A stretch of 64,000 nucleotides of DNA, from contig CBFGUG010000007.1 of NCBI GenBank assembly GCA_965651905.1, positions 1 through 64,000 of the forward strand, read 5' to 3'. The notes under the pieces are model-generated. The model ran no database searches. It was not told the DNA's origin and worked only from the letters and a program-made list of their open reading frames with translations. Position 1 is the stretch's first letter. Every line of letters starts with the position of its first letter. Below, piece by piece: positions 28,201 to 36,031 of the stretch. The translations under genes and the position numbers were made by a program. This DNA is from SZUA-265 sp965651905 (GTDB lineage: Bacteria > Myxococcota_A > Polyangia > Polyangiales > Polyangiaceae).

Positions 28201-29293
28201 TGCCAGAAGGATCCTGCACGACGAAGTACTCGCCCTCCAGGTCGGATGTGACGGTCACCGTGCCGCTGCCCGATTCTTCGATGTCGAAGTTTCCCGCTGC
28301 GTCAGCCGTGACGTCACCTGCGCTCGAGCTCACGTTGACGTACGGCATTGGCACCACGCCGAGCGGCGCACAACCGATGGCGTCTTGCCCGAGGCTCACG
28401 CGAGCTTCGACGCTACCGCTGACGTCGAAATGCGCGTTGCTGTCGATGTGCAAGATGTCTCCAGTCTCAGCATCGGCGACGAAGGTCCACATCCCGGGAC
28501 CGTTGGCATCACGGGCGGTGTACTGCATCGCCGTCTTGGGAGCTGTGAACTCTTCCCCGACGCCAGCGAAGACGGTTGGCGTGGGCGTCGAGAAGTCGGT
28601 CAACGTTCTGGGCGCGGACAAATGTTGCTCTGCCAGCAGTTTACTGGCCTCGAGGGCTCGCAATGATTTTTCATGGTCGGCAGGTCGTGGCTCGATGACC
28701 TCTGGGTGGAAGTCGCCGACCGGACGGAGCTCCGTGTTCGCCCAGACCACAGGATAGTCATCTCCGACACGCACGAGCGTGCGCAGGCTCGCCCCGTACA
28801 CCGGGATCCCATCACGTCGTTGCTGGTAGCGGTGCAGGCGAAACTTGTGCTGCCCCGTGGCGGGATTGTACATCAGACCAATACCGCGATCGACGGCGGG
28901 CCCCGTGTGAGTGCTAGCTGACCCGGCGCTGTCAGCTGGCTCGACGTGCTCGGGCACCAGATCCTCGGGTTCGACCCCGAGGGCGGCGGCAGTACCGCGC
29001 AGGAAGTTGGCTGCAGAAACCTCCGGCAGCTCACTCGTAACGGTACGACCGAAGATGCGGCGAACCCGATTACCTTCAACCTGCAGTCGGGCCCCCGGGT
29101 GAACCTCCTGGAGTCGACGCTCGCTGTCAGACGCGTTCGGGGTTGGGTTACTGGGCTGCGCTGCTGTCGGACCAACCACTGCATCGCTGGCTGGCTGCTC
29201 GGTGAACGGCCCTGAGTTACCAGTGCTGCAGCCGACCAGGATTGTGATGGCGCCGACCTTCACGCACCACTTGCGAGGACCTAGTGTTGTCAT
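25232..29293 (-). CDS. Secreted gluzincin metallopeptidase lipoprotein with two CBM6 domains
   Basis: 1353 residues. The signal peptide ends in a lipobox LVGC (Cys22). Residues ~50-270 resemble the FTP/PepSY-type propeptide of fungalysin-thermolysin proteases. The zinc site is HEFGH (472-476), with GEGMGD supplying the likely third ligand Glu491, an arrangement closest to family M36. A Big/BACON-like domain and a jelly-roll domain follow. Then come two almost identical CBM6 carbohydrate-binding domains (about 923-1063 and 1094-1234), each followed by a Cys-rich CGxGxC...CGSCPxDC linker, and a short unrecognised C-terminal domain. It probably binds polysaccharide and degrades associated protein outside the cell. 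The ATG has a good ribosome site (AGGGAGAC). A LacI-type palindrome lies 78 bases upstream. Confidence 0.85.
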   Translation of the reverse strand: MTTLGPRKWCVKVGAITILVGCSTGNSGPFTEQPASDAVVGPTAAQPSNPTPNASDSERRLQEVHPGARLQVEGNRVRRIFGRTVTSELPEVSAANFLRGTAAALGVEPEDLVPEHVEPADSAGSASTHTGPAVDRGIGLMYNPATGQHKFRLHRYQQRRDGIPVYGASLRTLVRVGDDYPVVWANTELRPVGDFHPEVIEPRPADHEKSLRALEASKLLAEQHLSAPRTLTDFSTPTPTVFAGVGEEFTAPKTAMQYTARDANGPGMWTFVADAETGDILHIDSNAHFDVSGSVEARVSLGQDAIGCAPLGVVPMPYVNVSSSAGDVTADAAGNFDIEESGSGTVTVTSDLEGEYFVVQDPSGTNSISLNVTPPGPASFLHEDPASPPERVLAQLNAYKQANEIRDMLLDYVPEYPAIAGQAGLPLNVNVESVRCDSMAAWYYDATSARSLNFCPSSEQRANGAYGSIVHHEFGHHIVDSGGSEQGEYGEGMGDTVAMLFSKDPRMALGYYFDCNEPIRTADNDCQYDPISCSSCGEEIHECGQLLSGTIWDIWQQLDVTEPENSDDIIRSLVFNSVLLHMDTSIDASIAIDLLTLDDDDGLLENGTPHYEEICAGFAAHGMDCPALATGLVVDGIDLSAEGPSGGPFAPNSVSYTLHNVGPEANLDYSVVTPSGAPWLSVDNASGSIPLGEFTTVTLSIDPAEAAALADGQYSADVDFVNETTGAGTESRTASLWVNAPLPIYTATFDSGLEGFTPGDELDNLWHQSTACRDNLPGHSAPGSLYYGKDATCDYVIGTPIRHTITSPPIEITETGVVELGLSYYLRTENSPDADHAEILLSADGGPFVVVASNDSGGVPLNEGNAWQSVRFDVSEYLPTTRPTTIEIRLAFEAVGLDGNTKTGFVVDDITVYAQAQASSSEGVLVPALIEAEDYVRYHDTTAGNEGGGCETGDDVDKEVTGDSAGGGCNVGWIDAGEWLEYDISVASAQTFDILTRVASAHAGKSFRIEVDGVDVSGALSVPANGWQSYSDVVVHGIPLSAGEHVLRLHMLTNYINVNYIELSASATPYCGDGACSASENCGSCPEDCSDCSGVLVPALIEAEDYVRYHDTTAGNEGGGCETGDDVDKEVTGDSAGGGCNVGWIAPGEWLEYDITVASAQTFDILTRVASAHSGKSFRIEVDGVHVSGALSVPANGWQSYSDVVVHGIPLSAGEHVLRLRMLTNYINVNYIELSASSTATCGNGTCDASEDCGSCPQDCGGCSSGCTCPSGCDAVVDASVDLVRDGAVDVCYFFGDGAGSYINSWNMNQVNFNGQPITNAWIGSGNYPAVVDGGYYLYVEGDYPWSHIEVRQ
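25590..26523 (-). repeat. Near-identical tandem duplication of the CBM6 coding segment
   Basis: Two copies of about 420 bp (25590-26010 and 26103-26523) lie exactly 513 bases apart and differ at only a minority of positions, mostly synonymous. The intervening Cys-rich linker is also partly repeated. This points to recent duplication or ongoing gene conversion inside the metallopeptidase gene. Confidence 0.88.
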
Positions 29294-29972
29294 GCTGTCT
29301 CCCTTCTCTCGTCGCGGACTCGTGGCCCTGGAGCTTCCAGGACCTGGGCCGCGCCGCTCCCACGTCTCTCACGGAAACGTTTCCGTATCAACCGATACCG
29401 CTCGTGGTTCGGCTGAACTTCCACCTCCATGAAAATCGAAAGTGTTCTACCCCCACGGCCTGTGGAGCAGCGGCGTGACGCTATCGTTCCAGGACCGAGG
29501 TCATCCCCTCCGCGACCCTCCATGACCTCATCACCAGAGCGGCGCGCGCGGAGCTGCTTGGCTCAAGACAACGGTGGAACAGGCCCGCTGGTTTTAGGCC
29601 CAGATCACGCTGCTAACAGCGATCCAGACAAAGCAAACCGCGTCGAAGACGTGCGCTTGATTCCGCCCAGAACGAGTTCGTGCACTCACACGGAAGGGCG
29701 TCCGTCTTCAGTTGCCGGCCCCCACAAGTCCCTCTAGGTTCCGTGCCTGCTGTGCGACATGTCGTGCAACGAGCACGAACGCCGGGGTTACTGCCCGGCT
29801 GGCCCCCATAAACCCCCGACAATACGGACCGACAACACAAACCGAAACCCATGCGTTTCTCACTGGGCACCTCGGGCTTCGGTAGGCACCGAAGAACACG
29901 TTCTGCCTCAGAAACCAAACCCCGTCGGACGGCCGCCGCACCCCAGCTTCGCTGACACCAGGAGACCATTGA
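29294..29972. other. Divergent intergenic region of the two secreted enzymes
   Basis: 679 bp between the metallopeptidase (minus) and GH12-like (plus) genes. It contains the LacI-type palindrome described separately and a 7-bp hairpin (cttcggt / accgaag, 29877-29894) about 80 bases before the GH12-like start. Open frames here lack ribosome sites and domain-like sequence. I see no convincing -10/-35 pair. Confidence 0.5.
29371..29386. promoter_or_regulatory. LacI-family type operator palindrome
   Basis: acggaaacgtttccgt is a perfect 16-bp palindrome with the central CG and flanking AA/TT typical of LacI/GalR-family operators; it differs from the PurR consensus acgcaaacgtttgcgt at one symmetric pair. 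It lies 78 bases upstream of the metallopeptidase ATG, in the region shared with the GH12-like gene. A five-base inverted repeat (gtatc / gatac) abuts it. Repression relieved by a sugar is the natural inference. No LacI-family gene is in the window. Confidence 0.6.
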
Positions 29973-31790
29973 ATGCCCAAGGTTCGAACCTCACCCCTGT
30001 TCACACTCATCGCCGTTTCAACCTGTGCCGCCCTCGCGGGCTGCGCTGAGGCAACCGACGACCCCACGATGGGCGCGATGGGCGCTGCCTCTTCTAGCAA
30101 TACTGGCGCGTCGAGTGTCGGTGCGGGTGCTGGCACGGGCGTCGTGCCTGGCGGAACCGCGACGGATCAAGGGAGCACTGGAGCGCCTGGTGCGACGACC
30201 GGCGGCACCACCGCGATGCCCGGCGGCACCACCGCAATGCCTGGCGGCACCACCGCAATGCCTGGCGGCACCACCGCAATGCCCGGCGGCACCACCGCAA
30301 TGCCCGGCGGCACCACCGCAATGCCCGGTGGCACCACCGCGATGCCAGGTGGCGATCCCGGCGGCGATCCCGGCGCTGGCGATCCCGGCGGCGGCGATCC
30401 CGGCGCTGGCGATCCGGGTGGCGGTGATCCCGGCGCTGGTGATCCCGGCGGCGGTACTCCGGGAACCGCTGGCGAAGGGTACTGGGTGTCGAACGACTGG
30501 CACGGCTGCACCTGGACGGGCGTGGGCGACTACGGTGCCACCACGATCATGCCCCAAGACTTCGTAAGCCAATCTCCAGACGAGCCCTACTGCGTTTCGG
30601 GTACCGTCGGCGCCGACGAGGAATACCGTGGCGTCTCGTTGCTCGGCTTCAACATCGCCGAGGAAGGCCCCGCCGACTGCTCATACATGGACGGCGAAGC
30701 GCCCATTCTGCCCGCCGTAGAAATTCCCAACTGGCAAAGCGAAGGCATCGCGATCAGCTTGAGCCAAAGCGTCGGGTCGATTTTGCGAGTGCAGATCCAG
30801 GGTCCCGACGGAGCGACCGATGATAGCGATCGCTGGTGCATGGAGATCGAAGACCCGACGTTGGGCGTCGCCTACGCTCCATACGCCGACTTCAACACCG
30901 AGTGTTGGGAAGGTGGCGAGGGTGAGGACTACGCAGGTCAGCCCATCTCGGCGGTGGTGTTCCTCGTTCCTGGCCGCAACGAAGACGACATCGAGTTCGG
31001 CTACTGCATCAACGGCTTCCAGCAGGGCACCAGCGTCGACGACGCCCCCGAAGGTGGAACCTCGGGTCCGATCTCGGGCACCATCACCGAAGATCTCGGT
31101 CGCGCTAAAGTCAGTGCCGACGGCAAGACGTACATCATCCAGAACAACAACTGGGGTCCCAACGCCGGCAGCCAAACCATCGAGTACACGGGCAACAGCT
31201 TCACCGTCACCCAACAGACGGGCGGAGCAGGTGGCAACGGCGAACCCGCGTCGTTCCCGTCGATCTACATCGGCTCGAACGGCAACTCCAACGGCTCGTT
31301 CAGCACTACGGCGAACGACAACTTGCCGATGCAAATCAGCGCCATCAACAGCATCCCAACCACCCTCTCTTGGGGCGGCGGCGGCGGCGACTACAACGTC
31401 TCCTACGACGTGTGGTTCAAGGCCGACGACTCCGTGGACACCCATGAGACAGGTGAGTCGGCTTTCTTGATGGTTTGGTACTACAAGCCTGGTAACCGCA
31501 GCCCGATCGGCAGCATCCAGCGACAGTTCACCCTCGACGGTAAGACGTTCGACGTGTGGCAAGGGCCGCGCAACGACGGGAGCCAGTTCTCCAATGCGCC
31601 CGTGGTCTCCTACGTCGCGACCACAACCATCGACAGCTGGTCGTTCGATCTGAACGCGTTCATCGACGACGCGGTAGCCAACCACGGCTTCAACACGGGC
31701 TGGTACCTGAGCGACGTGTTCGCGGGCTTCGAAATCTGGAGCGGAGGCCAGGGCGCCACCGTCAACGAATTCACCGCCGTCGTGCAGTAA
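29973..31790 (+). CDS. GH12-like secreted lipoprotein
   Basis: 605 residues. Lipobox LAGC (Cys24), then a low-complexity linker with seven GGTTAMP repeats and a DPGGGDPGAG region to about residue 165. A Cys-containing beta domain (about 167-350) and a C-terminal GH12-type jelly roll follow. The GH12 match is strong at the end: WSFDLNAFIDDAV, then AGFEIWSGGQGATVNEFTAVV, where Glu587 is the expected acid/base. At the nucleophile strand, however, the usual E-I-M-I-W reads F498-L-M-V-W, followed by a normal PIGS. So it is either a degenerate, sugar-binding relative or uses another residue such as Glu495. AGGAG precedes the ATG. Divergent from the metallopeptidase. Confidence 0.8.
   Translation: MPKVRTSPLFTLIAVSTCAALAGCAEATDDPTMGAMGAASSSNTGASSVGAGAGTGVVPGGTATDQGSTGAPGATTGGTTAMPGGTTAMPGGTTAMPGGTTAMPGGTTAMPGGTTAMPGGTTAMPGGDPGGDPGAGDPGGGDPGAGDPGGGDPGAGDPGGGTPGTAGEGYWVSNDWHGCTWTGVGDYGATTIMPQDFVSQSPDEPYCVSGTVGADEEYRGVSLLGFNIAEEGPADCSYMDGEAPILPAVEIPNWQSEGIAISLSQSVGSILRVQIQGPDGATDDSDRWCMEIEDPTLGVAYAPYADFNTECWEGGEGEDYAGQPISAVVFLVPGRNEDDIEFGYCINGFQQGTSVDDAPEGGTSGPISGTITEDLGRAKVSADGKTYIIQNNNWGPNAGSQTIEYTGNSFTVTQQTGGAGGNGEPASFPSIYIGSNGNSNGSFSTTANDNLPMQISAINSIPTTLSWGGGGGDYNVSYDVWFKADDSVDTHETGESAFLMVWYYKPGNRSPIGSIQRQFTLDGKTFDVWQGPRNDGSQFSNAPVVSYVATTTIDSWSFDLNAFIDDAVANHGFNTGWYLSDVFAGFEIWSGGQGATVNEFTAVVQ
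30201..30347 (+). repeat. 21-bp coding minisatellite (GGTTAMP x7)
   Basis: Seven head-to-tail 21-base units (ggcggcaccaccgcaatgcc plus one base), nearly identical, encode the flexible linker of the GH12-like protein. A second GATCCCGG-based repeat follows to about 30460. Copy number could vary between strains without breaking the frame. Confidence 0.9.
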
Positions 31791-31800
31791 TCTACGCCCC

Positions 31801-31865
31801 TGAAGCGCGCGCAATGCGCTTCACTTGCCCCCCACCCTGCCGTGCAGCGTGGGGGGTTCTTTTTT
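31801..31865 (+). terminator. Double-hairpin intrinsic terminator of the GH12-like gene
   Basis: First an 8-bp perfect hairpin (tgaagcgc / gcgcttca, 31801-31823). Then a long stem ccccccac-c-ctgc / gcag-c-gtgggggg (31828-31856) followed by ttcttttttt. This is a strong Rho-independent terminator 10 bases after the stop. Confidence 0.9.
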
Positions 31866-31898
31866 CCGGCGTGGGTCGGAGCCCTCGCCCGGTTGGCC

Positions 31899-32441
31899 TC
31901 AGAAGTAGAAGCGAACGCCGAGTTGCGCTTCCACCAGGTCCAAACCAACCGAGGGGAAAACGTAAAGCGCGGGAGCTAGCTCCAGATAAACCTCGAGAAA
32001 GTCTGGCTTCGGAAAGGTGAGGTCGAGGCCGACCGGCATACGCGCGGCTAGGGCAAGGCCGTCGTTGTACCCGTCTTCATAGAGCCAGATGCGGCCTCCA
32101 ACCCCAATGTGCCAGTCGAGTTTCGCGCCCGTGCCGCGCACGATCTCGTCCTGCCACAGATAGTCGACGTTGGCAGTGATGTGATTGAAGCGCCAGCGAT
32201 TGTCGCAATAGCGATCTCCATCTCGATCCCAGCAATTGGATCCGAAGCTCGAAAAGCCCAAACCGAAGTCCAAGGCGTTTTCTCCGCCCAAGAACACCTT
32301 ACCCACGAGGCTCGAAGGCCGCCCTAACGCGAAACCCAAACCGAAGTCTCGACCGTTACCAACCTCGGTAGCGTGGGCAGTGGACAGGTCAGCGAAGTAA
32401 GTACAGCCCGCAACTGCGGCTAGCAGACAGAAGCGTTTCAT
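31899..32441 (-). CDS. Small outer-membrane beta-barrel protein
   Basis: 180 residues from the ATG at 32441 (MKRFCLLAAVAG..., a signal peptide cut near STAHATE); the frame opens 29 codons earlier at a non-ATG codon. The mature part alternates Gly, aromatic and polar residues in short strands (DFGLGFALGRP, NALDFGLGF, VGGRIWLYEDG, LELAPALYVFP) and ends in a terminal Phe (LGVRFYF), the hallmark of BAM-inserted barrels. It recalls the small BAPKO_0422-like/DUF3996 barrels, but that is a memory-based guess. It lies in the island that splits the dcw cluster, divergent from the DUF3332 gene. Confidence 0.7.
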   Translation of the reverse strand: MKRFCLLAAVAGCTYFADLSTAHATEVGNGRDFGLGFALGRPSSLVGKVFLGGENALDFGLGFSSFGSNCWDRDGDRYCDNRWRFNHITANVDYLWQDEIVRGTGAKLDWHIGVGGRIWLYEDGYNDGLALAARMPVGLDLTFPKPDFLEVYLELAPALYVFPSVGLDLVEAQLGVRFYF

Positions 32442-32678
32442 CGGGCGCAATCCTAGTGGACCATCGTGATTTCGCGAACGATCATTTTCGCCCCGCAGGA
32501 AGGCCTCAAAGCGGCAGAAAACAGTCACGCTGAACAGCGCTACGAGTAGCGCGCCCCCCTCGCTCAGCTTGGACCTCAGCGGCCCGTGCCGTAGCGGGTT
32601 GTGAACGGTTTCCCGACGCGATACTCATGGCCCGGGGGCGCAAGGCCCCCCGCCCATTCGGCCAGTAGAGGAGGCATC

Positions 32679-33323
32679 ATGACCAATAACAAATCATCGA
32701 TCACACGCAGGGCGCTCGTCCTTGGAGCAAGCAGCGCCACAGCCCTGGGAACGACTGGCTGCTTCGGCGGCTTCAACCTGACGGGTATGCTATACGACTG
32801 GAACGCGGGCATCAGCAGCAAGTGGCTGAGGTGGCTGCTCTTTCTCGCCATCGGTGTGATCTTGCCCGTGTACGGCATCGCGATTCTAGTGGACGCGGTC
32901 GTGCTCAACTCGATCGAGTTCTGGACGGGCAGTAATCCCGTGGCACGCAGTGAAGGCTCCACCCGCGTCGCGAGTACTCGCACGAGTGACCCGAACGTGA
33001 TCCGCCACGAACTGTACGAAAACGACCGCAAGATCGCCGTTCTCTACGCGGAAAAAGTGAACGATTCAGAAATTCGAATCCTCGACGCCGATGGGCGTAC
33101 CCTGACCACCGTGCGAGGGACCTTCGACGGGGGCCTGGAAGTGCGCGATGACGAGGACCAGCAGCTGGCCACCCTCGACCGCGATGCAGTATCGCGAGCC
33201 GCGGCAGCTGTTCGTGCAGGCGCCAAACCCCGCGACGTCATGCTGGACAAGCTGGCCGAGACGGGACAGCTCACTCGAGTCACCCAAGCACGTGCTGGTC
33301 TCGAGCAGCGCATTCTGCTCTGA
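32679..33323 (+). CDS. DUF3332-family membrane protein
   Basis: 214 residues. The core after the leader, GGFNLTGMLYDWNAGISSKWLRWLLFL and PVYGIAILVDAVVLNSIEFWTGSNPV, fits the DUF3332 family, whose function is unknown. The N-terminus (SSITRRALVLGASSA) has a twin-Arg-like pair before a hydrophobic stretch ending TTGC, so it may be a Tat-exported lipoprotein or a signal-anchored protein. A second hydrophobic segment spans about residues 45-72. The ATG at 32679 with GAGGAGG upstream is chosen over a GTG at 32601. It converges with murC. Confidence 0.8.
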   Translation: MTNNKSSITRRALVLGASSATALGTTGCFGGFNLTGMLYDWNAGISSKWLRWLLFLAIGVILPVYGIAILVDAVVLNSIEFWTGSNPVARSEGSTRVASTRTSDPNVIRHELYENDRKIAVLYAEKVNDSEIRILDADGRTLTTVRGTFDGGLEVRDDEDQQLATLDRDAVSRAAAAVRAGAKPRDVMLDKLAETGQLTRVTQARAGLEQRILL

Positions 33324-33425
33324 ACAGCTCGAAGCAGTATCTCGCGTGGGCGTACGTCGCACCTGACGGGCGCCCGCCGAGTCGCTCGATGCGCTACCTG
33401 GCTCGGTCAGGTCGGACTGCGTGCG

Positions 33426-34838
33426 TCAACTCGACGTAGCCTCGTCGTCTTGGCGCGCTCCCGACCGTGCGAGGATCTCTCGTTCGACGAGGGGCAAAAC
33501 CTTGTTGATATCCCCCGCCCCGAGCGAGATCACGACGTCACCCGGGCTCGCCGCCTCCGCCAAGGCCACGGCTAGTTCCTGACGGTCTTCGATGAAGCGT
33601 ACGGCGTGGTGACCGTGCCCGCGGATCTCCTCGACCAAACGCTCCGACGTGATCCCCTCGATCGGTTGTTCACCAGCGGCGTAGTGGTCGGTTACGAACA
33701 ACACGTCCGCGTGATTGAAAGCGCGTGTGAACTCGTCGAACAGGTGCTTGGTGCGCGAGTAGCGGTGGGGCTGAAATGCCGCGATGATGCGCTTGTTGTA
33801 AGCGTTACGCGCCGCCAACAACGTCGCTTCGATCTCAGCGGGGTGATGCCCGTAGTCGTCCACCAGCGTGACTCGGTTGGGCGTGCCAACGATACTGAAG
33901 CGACGAGCCACGCCCCCAAACGTCGCGAGGGCATCTTTGATCACGTCTAGCGGCACCTCCAGCTCGTCCGCGATAGCGACGACCGCCAGCGCGTTGAGCA
34001 CGTTGTGCTGCCCGGGCATCTTCAACATGAACTCGCCCAGAGCACGACCGCGAGCCACCACCTCGAAGGTCGTGTGATTGCCATGAAACGCGACTTGTCG
34101 CGCTGAGTAGTCGGCCTGTGGGTTTACCCCGTAGGTCACGTGCCGTCGGTTGATGCGGGGCAAGATCTCTTGCACGGTGGGGTGGTCGAGACACAACACG
34201 GCAAGGCCGTAGAACGGTACTTTCTCGGCAAAATCGACGAAGGCGTCTTTGAGCGCCTCGTAGCTCTTGTAGTGGTCTAGGTGCTCGGGATCGATGTTCG
34301 TGATGGCAGCGATGGTTGGCGTCAAGCGCAAGAACGAGCCATCACTTTCGTCGGCCTCCGCCACCAACAAGTCGCCGCCGCCGAGACGGGCGTTACTACC
34401 CAGTGCAGCCATACGTCCGCCGACGACCACGGTCGGATCGAGCCCCGCCGCTCGCAACACCGTGGCTACGAGTGACGTCGTAGTCGTTTTGCCGTGCGAC
34501 CCCGCGAGCGCGACGCCGTACTTCACGCGCATCAATTCGGCGAGCATCTCCGCGCGTGAGATGACGGGAATGCCTCGCGCGTGCGCCGCTTGCACCTCGG
34601 GGTTTTCGTGAGGAATGGCGCTCGAATAGACCACGACGTCTGCCCCCTCGATGTTCGAGGCGCGATGCCCGACGAACAGGTTCACGCCCAAACGCTGAAG
34701 CCGCTTGGTGTTCTCCCCGTCGCGCAAGTCCGATCCCGAAACGTCGAACTCCAACGTCCGCAAGATTTCGGCTAGGCCGCTCATGCCGATGCCGCCGACA
34801 CCGATGAAGTGAACTTGACGAACTCGACCTCGGAACAT
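33426..34838 (-). CDS. murC: UDP-N-acetylmuramate--L-alanine ligase MurC
   Basis: 470 residues. It adds L-Ala to UDP-MurNAc in the cytoplasm, the first peptide step of peptidoglycan synthesis. It begins VHFIGVGGIGMSGLAEIL (UDP-binding fold) and has the P-loop GSHGKTTTTSLVA, the AEADESDGSFL segment, and DDYGHHPAEIEATL near the C-terminal domain. Its ATG overlaps the murG stop (TGATG). It is the last gene of the mraZ-murC block: murB, ddl and ftsQ, which often follow, are not adjacent. Confidence 0.97.
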   Translation of the reverse strand: MFRGRVRQVHFIGVGGIGMSGLAEILRTLEFDVSGSDLRDGENTKRLQRLGVNLFVGHRASNIEGADVVVYSSAIPHENPEVQAAHARGIPVISRAEMLAELMRVKYGVALAGSHGKTTTTSLVATVLRAAGLDPTVVVGGRMAALGSNARLGGGDLLVAEADESDGSFLRLTPTIAAITNIDPEHLDHYKSYEALKDAFVDFAEKVPFYGLAVLCLDHPTVQEILPRINRRHVTYGVNPQADYSARQVAFHGNHTTFEVVARGRALGEFMLKMPGQHNVLNALAVVAIADELEVPLDVIKDALATFGGVARRFSIVGTPNRVTLVDDYGHHPAEIEATLLAARNAYNKRIIAAFQPHRYSRTKHLFDEFTRAFNHADVLFVTDHYAAGEQPIEGITSERLVEEIRGHGHHAVRFIEDRQELAVALAEAASPGDVVISLGAGDINKVLPLVEREILARSGARQDDEATSS

Positions 34839-35998
34839 CAGTGCACCTCGGACGGCGCAGGCGAGGCATCCCCCGGGGTCTCGTCGAACTCGCTCTCGTC
34901 GTCTTCGTCGTAGTGCTGGACGTTGCCCAGCTCGAGCAGATCGAGGGCAACCATCTCGGCTGCATCGGGGCGCCCCAACGTAGTGGCTGCTTCTGCCATC
35001 TTCTGCAGCAGCGTTGCATCAGACGCCAATGCATCGATCTCCTGAGCGAGCCGCGGGACGCTGGCTTCTTCCGTCCGCAGGCAACGGGCTGCCCCCTGAG
35101 CGACCAAGCTCTGTGCGTTCTTCAACTGGTGATCTCCCGAAGCATACGGGTACGGGATTAACAGCGATGGTCGCCCCACCGCGCAGACTTCGGAAATGGC
35201 GCCAGCCCCCGAACGCCCCACGACGAGGTCAGCCGCCGCCAACGCACTGGGCATGTCGTTGATGAACGGCACGACCCGCGCGGCGTCAGAGCTAGCGCCA
35301 AGCTGTGCATAAAGTTCACGCACCTGAGCGTCGTGCCCCTTGCCCGCCTGGTGCGTCACTCGCAGTCGCGCCTTGCAGCTGCGCAACGCACGAGGGACGG
35401 TTTCGTTCAACGACTTGGCGCCTTGGCTTCCGCCCAACACGAGTACGCGCAAGGTTTCGCCGTCGTAGCCGTATTCCGTGGGGTCGAAGCCGCGTCGGAT
35501 GGCAACCCCCGTGCGCAGGACGCTGGCAGCGGGGAAGTGTTTCTCGACTTCCGAGAAACACGTGTAGGCGCGCTGCACCCACGGGGCGATCAAGCGGTTG
35601 GCAAGACCGATCACACTGTTTGGCTCCATCAGAGCTAGAGGGATCCCCAAGGAACGCGCCGCCAACGACAATGGCCCAGCAGCGTAGCCGCCGATCGAAA
35701 ACACCGCCTTGGGAGCCAGACGTTCGAGCATTCGCCGAGCTTCTGGAATGGACGCCGCGGCGCGACGCACCCCTTTGACCGCACCCCAAACCCCCCTCCC
35801 TCGAATCGGCTCCACGCTCATCAGCTCCAGCCGATAACCGAGCTCGGGCACGATTTGGCTCTCGAGACCGCGCTCCGTACCCACGAAGGTCAGCTTGACC
35901 GAAGGCGCGATGCGACGCAGCTCGTCAGCGACCGCGATCATCGGGAACACGTGGCCACCAGTGCCGCCCCCGACGAGCAGGATACTATCTTGGGTCAT
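34838..35998 (-). CDS. murG: UDP-GlcNAc:lipid I transferase MurG
   Basis: 386 residues. A GT28 enzyme on the inner face of the membrane that converts lipid I to lipid II. Motifs: ILLVGGGTGGHVFPMIAV at the N-terminus, the second Gly-rich loop VLVLGGSQGAKSLNE, and VVGRSGAGAISEVCAVGRPSLLIPYP at the UDP-GlcNAc site. ATG at 35998 gives the usual short N-terminus; GTG at 36022 is an alternative. The C-terminus carries an extra acidic tail (DEDDESEFDETPGD). It follows ftsW and overlaps murC. Confidence 0.95.
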   Translation of the reverse strand: MTQDSILLVGGGTGGHVFPMIAVADELRRIAPSVKLTFVGTERGLESQIVPELGYRLELMSVEPIRGRGVWGAVKGVRRAAASIPEARRMLERLAPKAVFSIGGYAAGPLSLAARSLGIPLALMEPNSVIGLANRLIAPWVQRAYTCFSEVEKHFPAASVLRTGVAIRRGFDPTEYGYDGETLRVLVLGGSQGAKSLNETVPRALRSCKARLRVTHQAGKGHDAQVRELYAQLGASSDAARVVPFINDMPSALAAADLVVGRSGAGAISEVCAVGRPSLLIPYPYASGDHQLKNAQSLVAQGAARCLRTEEASVPRLAQEIDALASDATLLQKMAEAATTLGRPDAAEMVALDLLELGNVQHYDEDDESEFDETPGDASPAPSEVH

Positions 35999-36031
35999 TG
36001 AATCGTTGAGGGCCTTTGGCACAGCTTGCGA

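Noticed and set aside
29429..29972. Open frames in the region between metallopeptidase and GH12-like genes
   Set aside because: ATG-led 102-codon frame has no ribosome site and Pro/Ser-rich, domain-free sequence; the reverse frame at 29613-29969 is similar.
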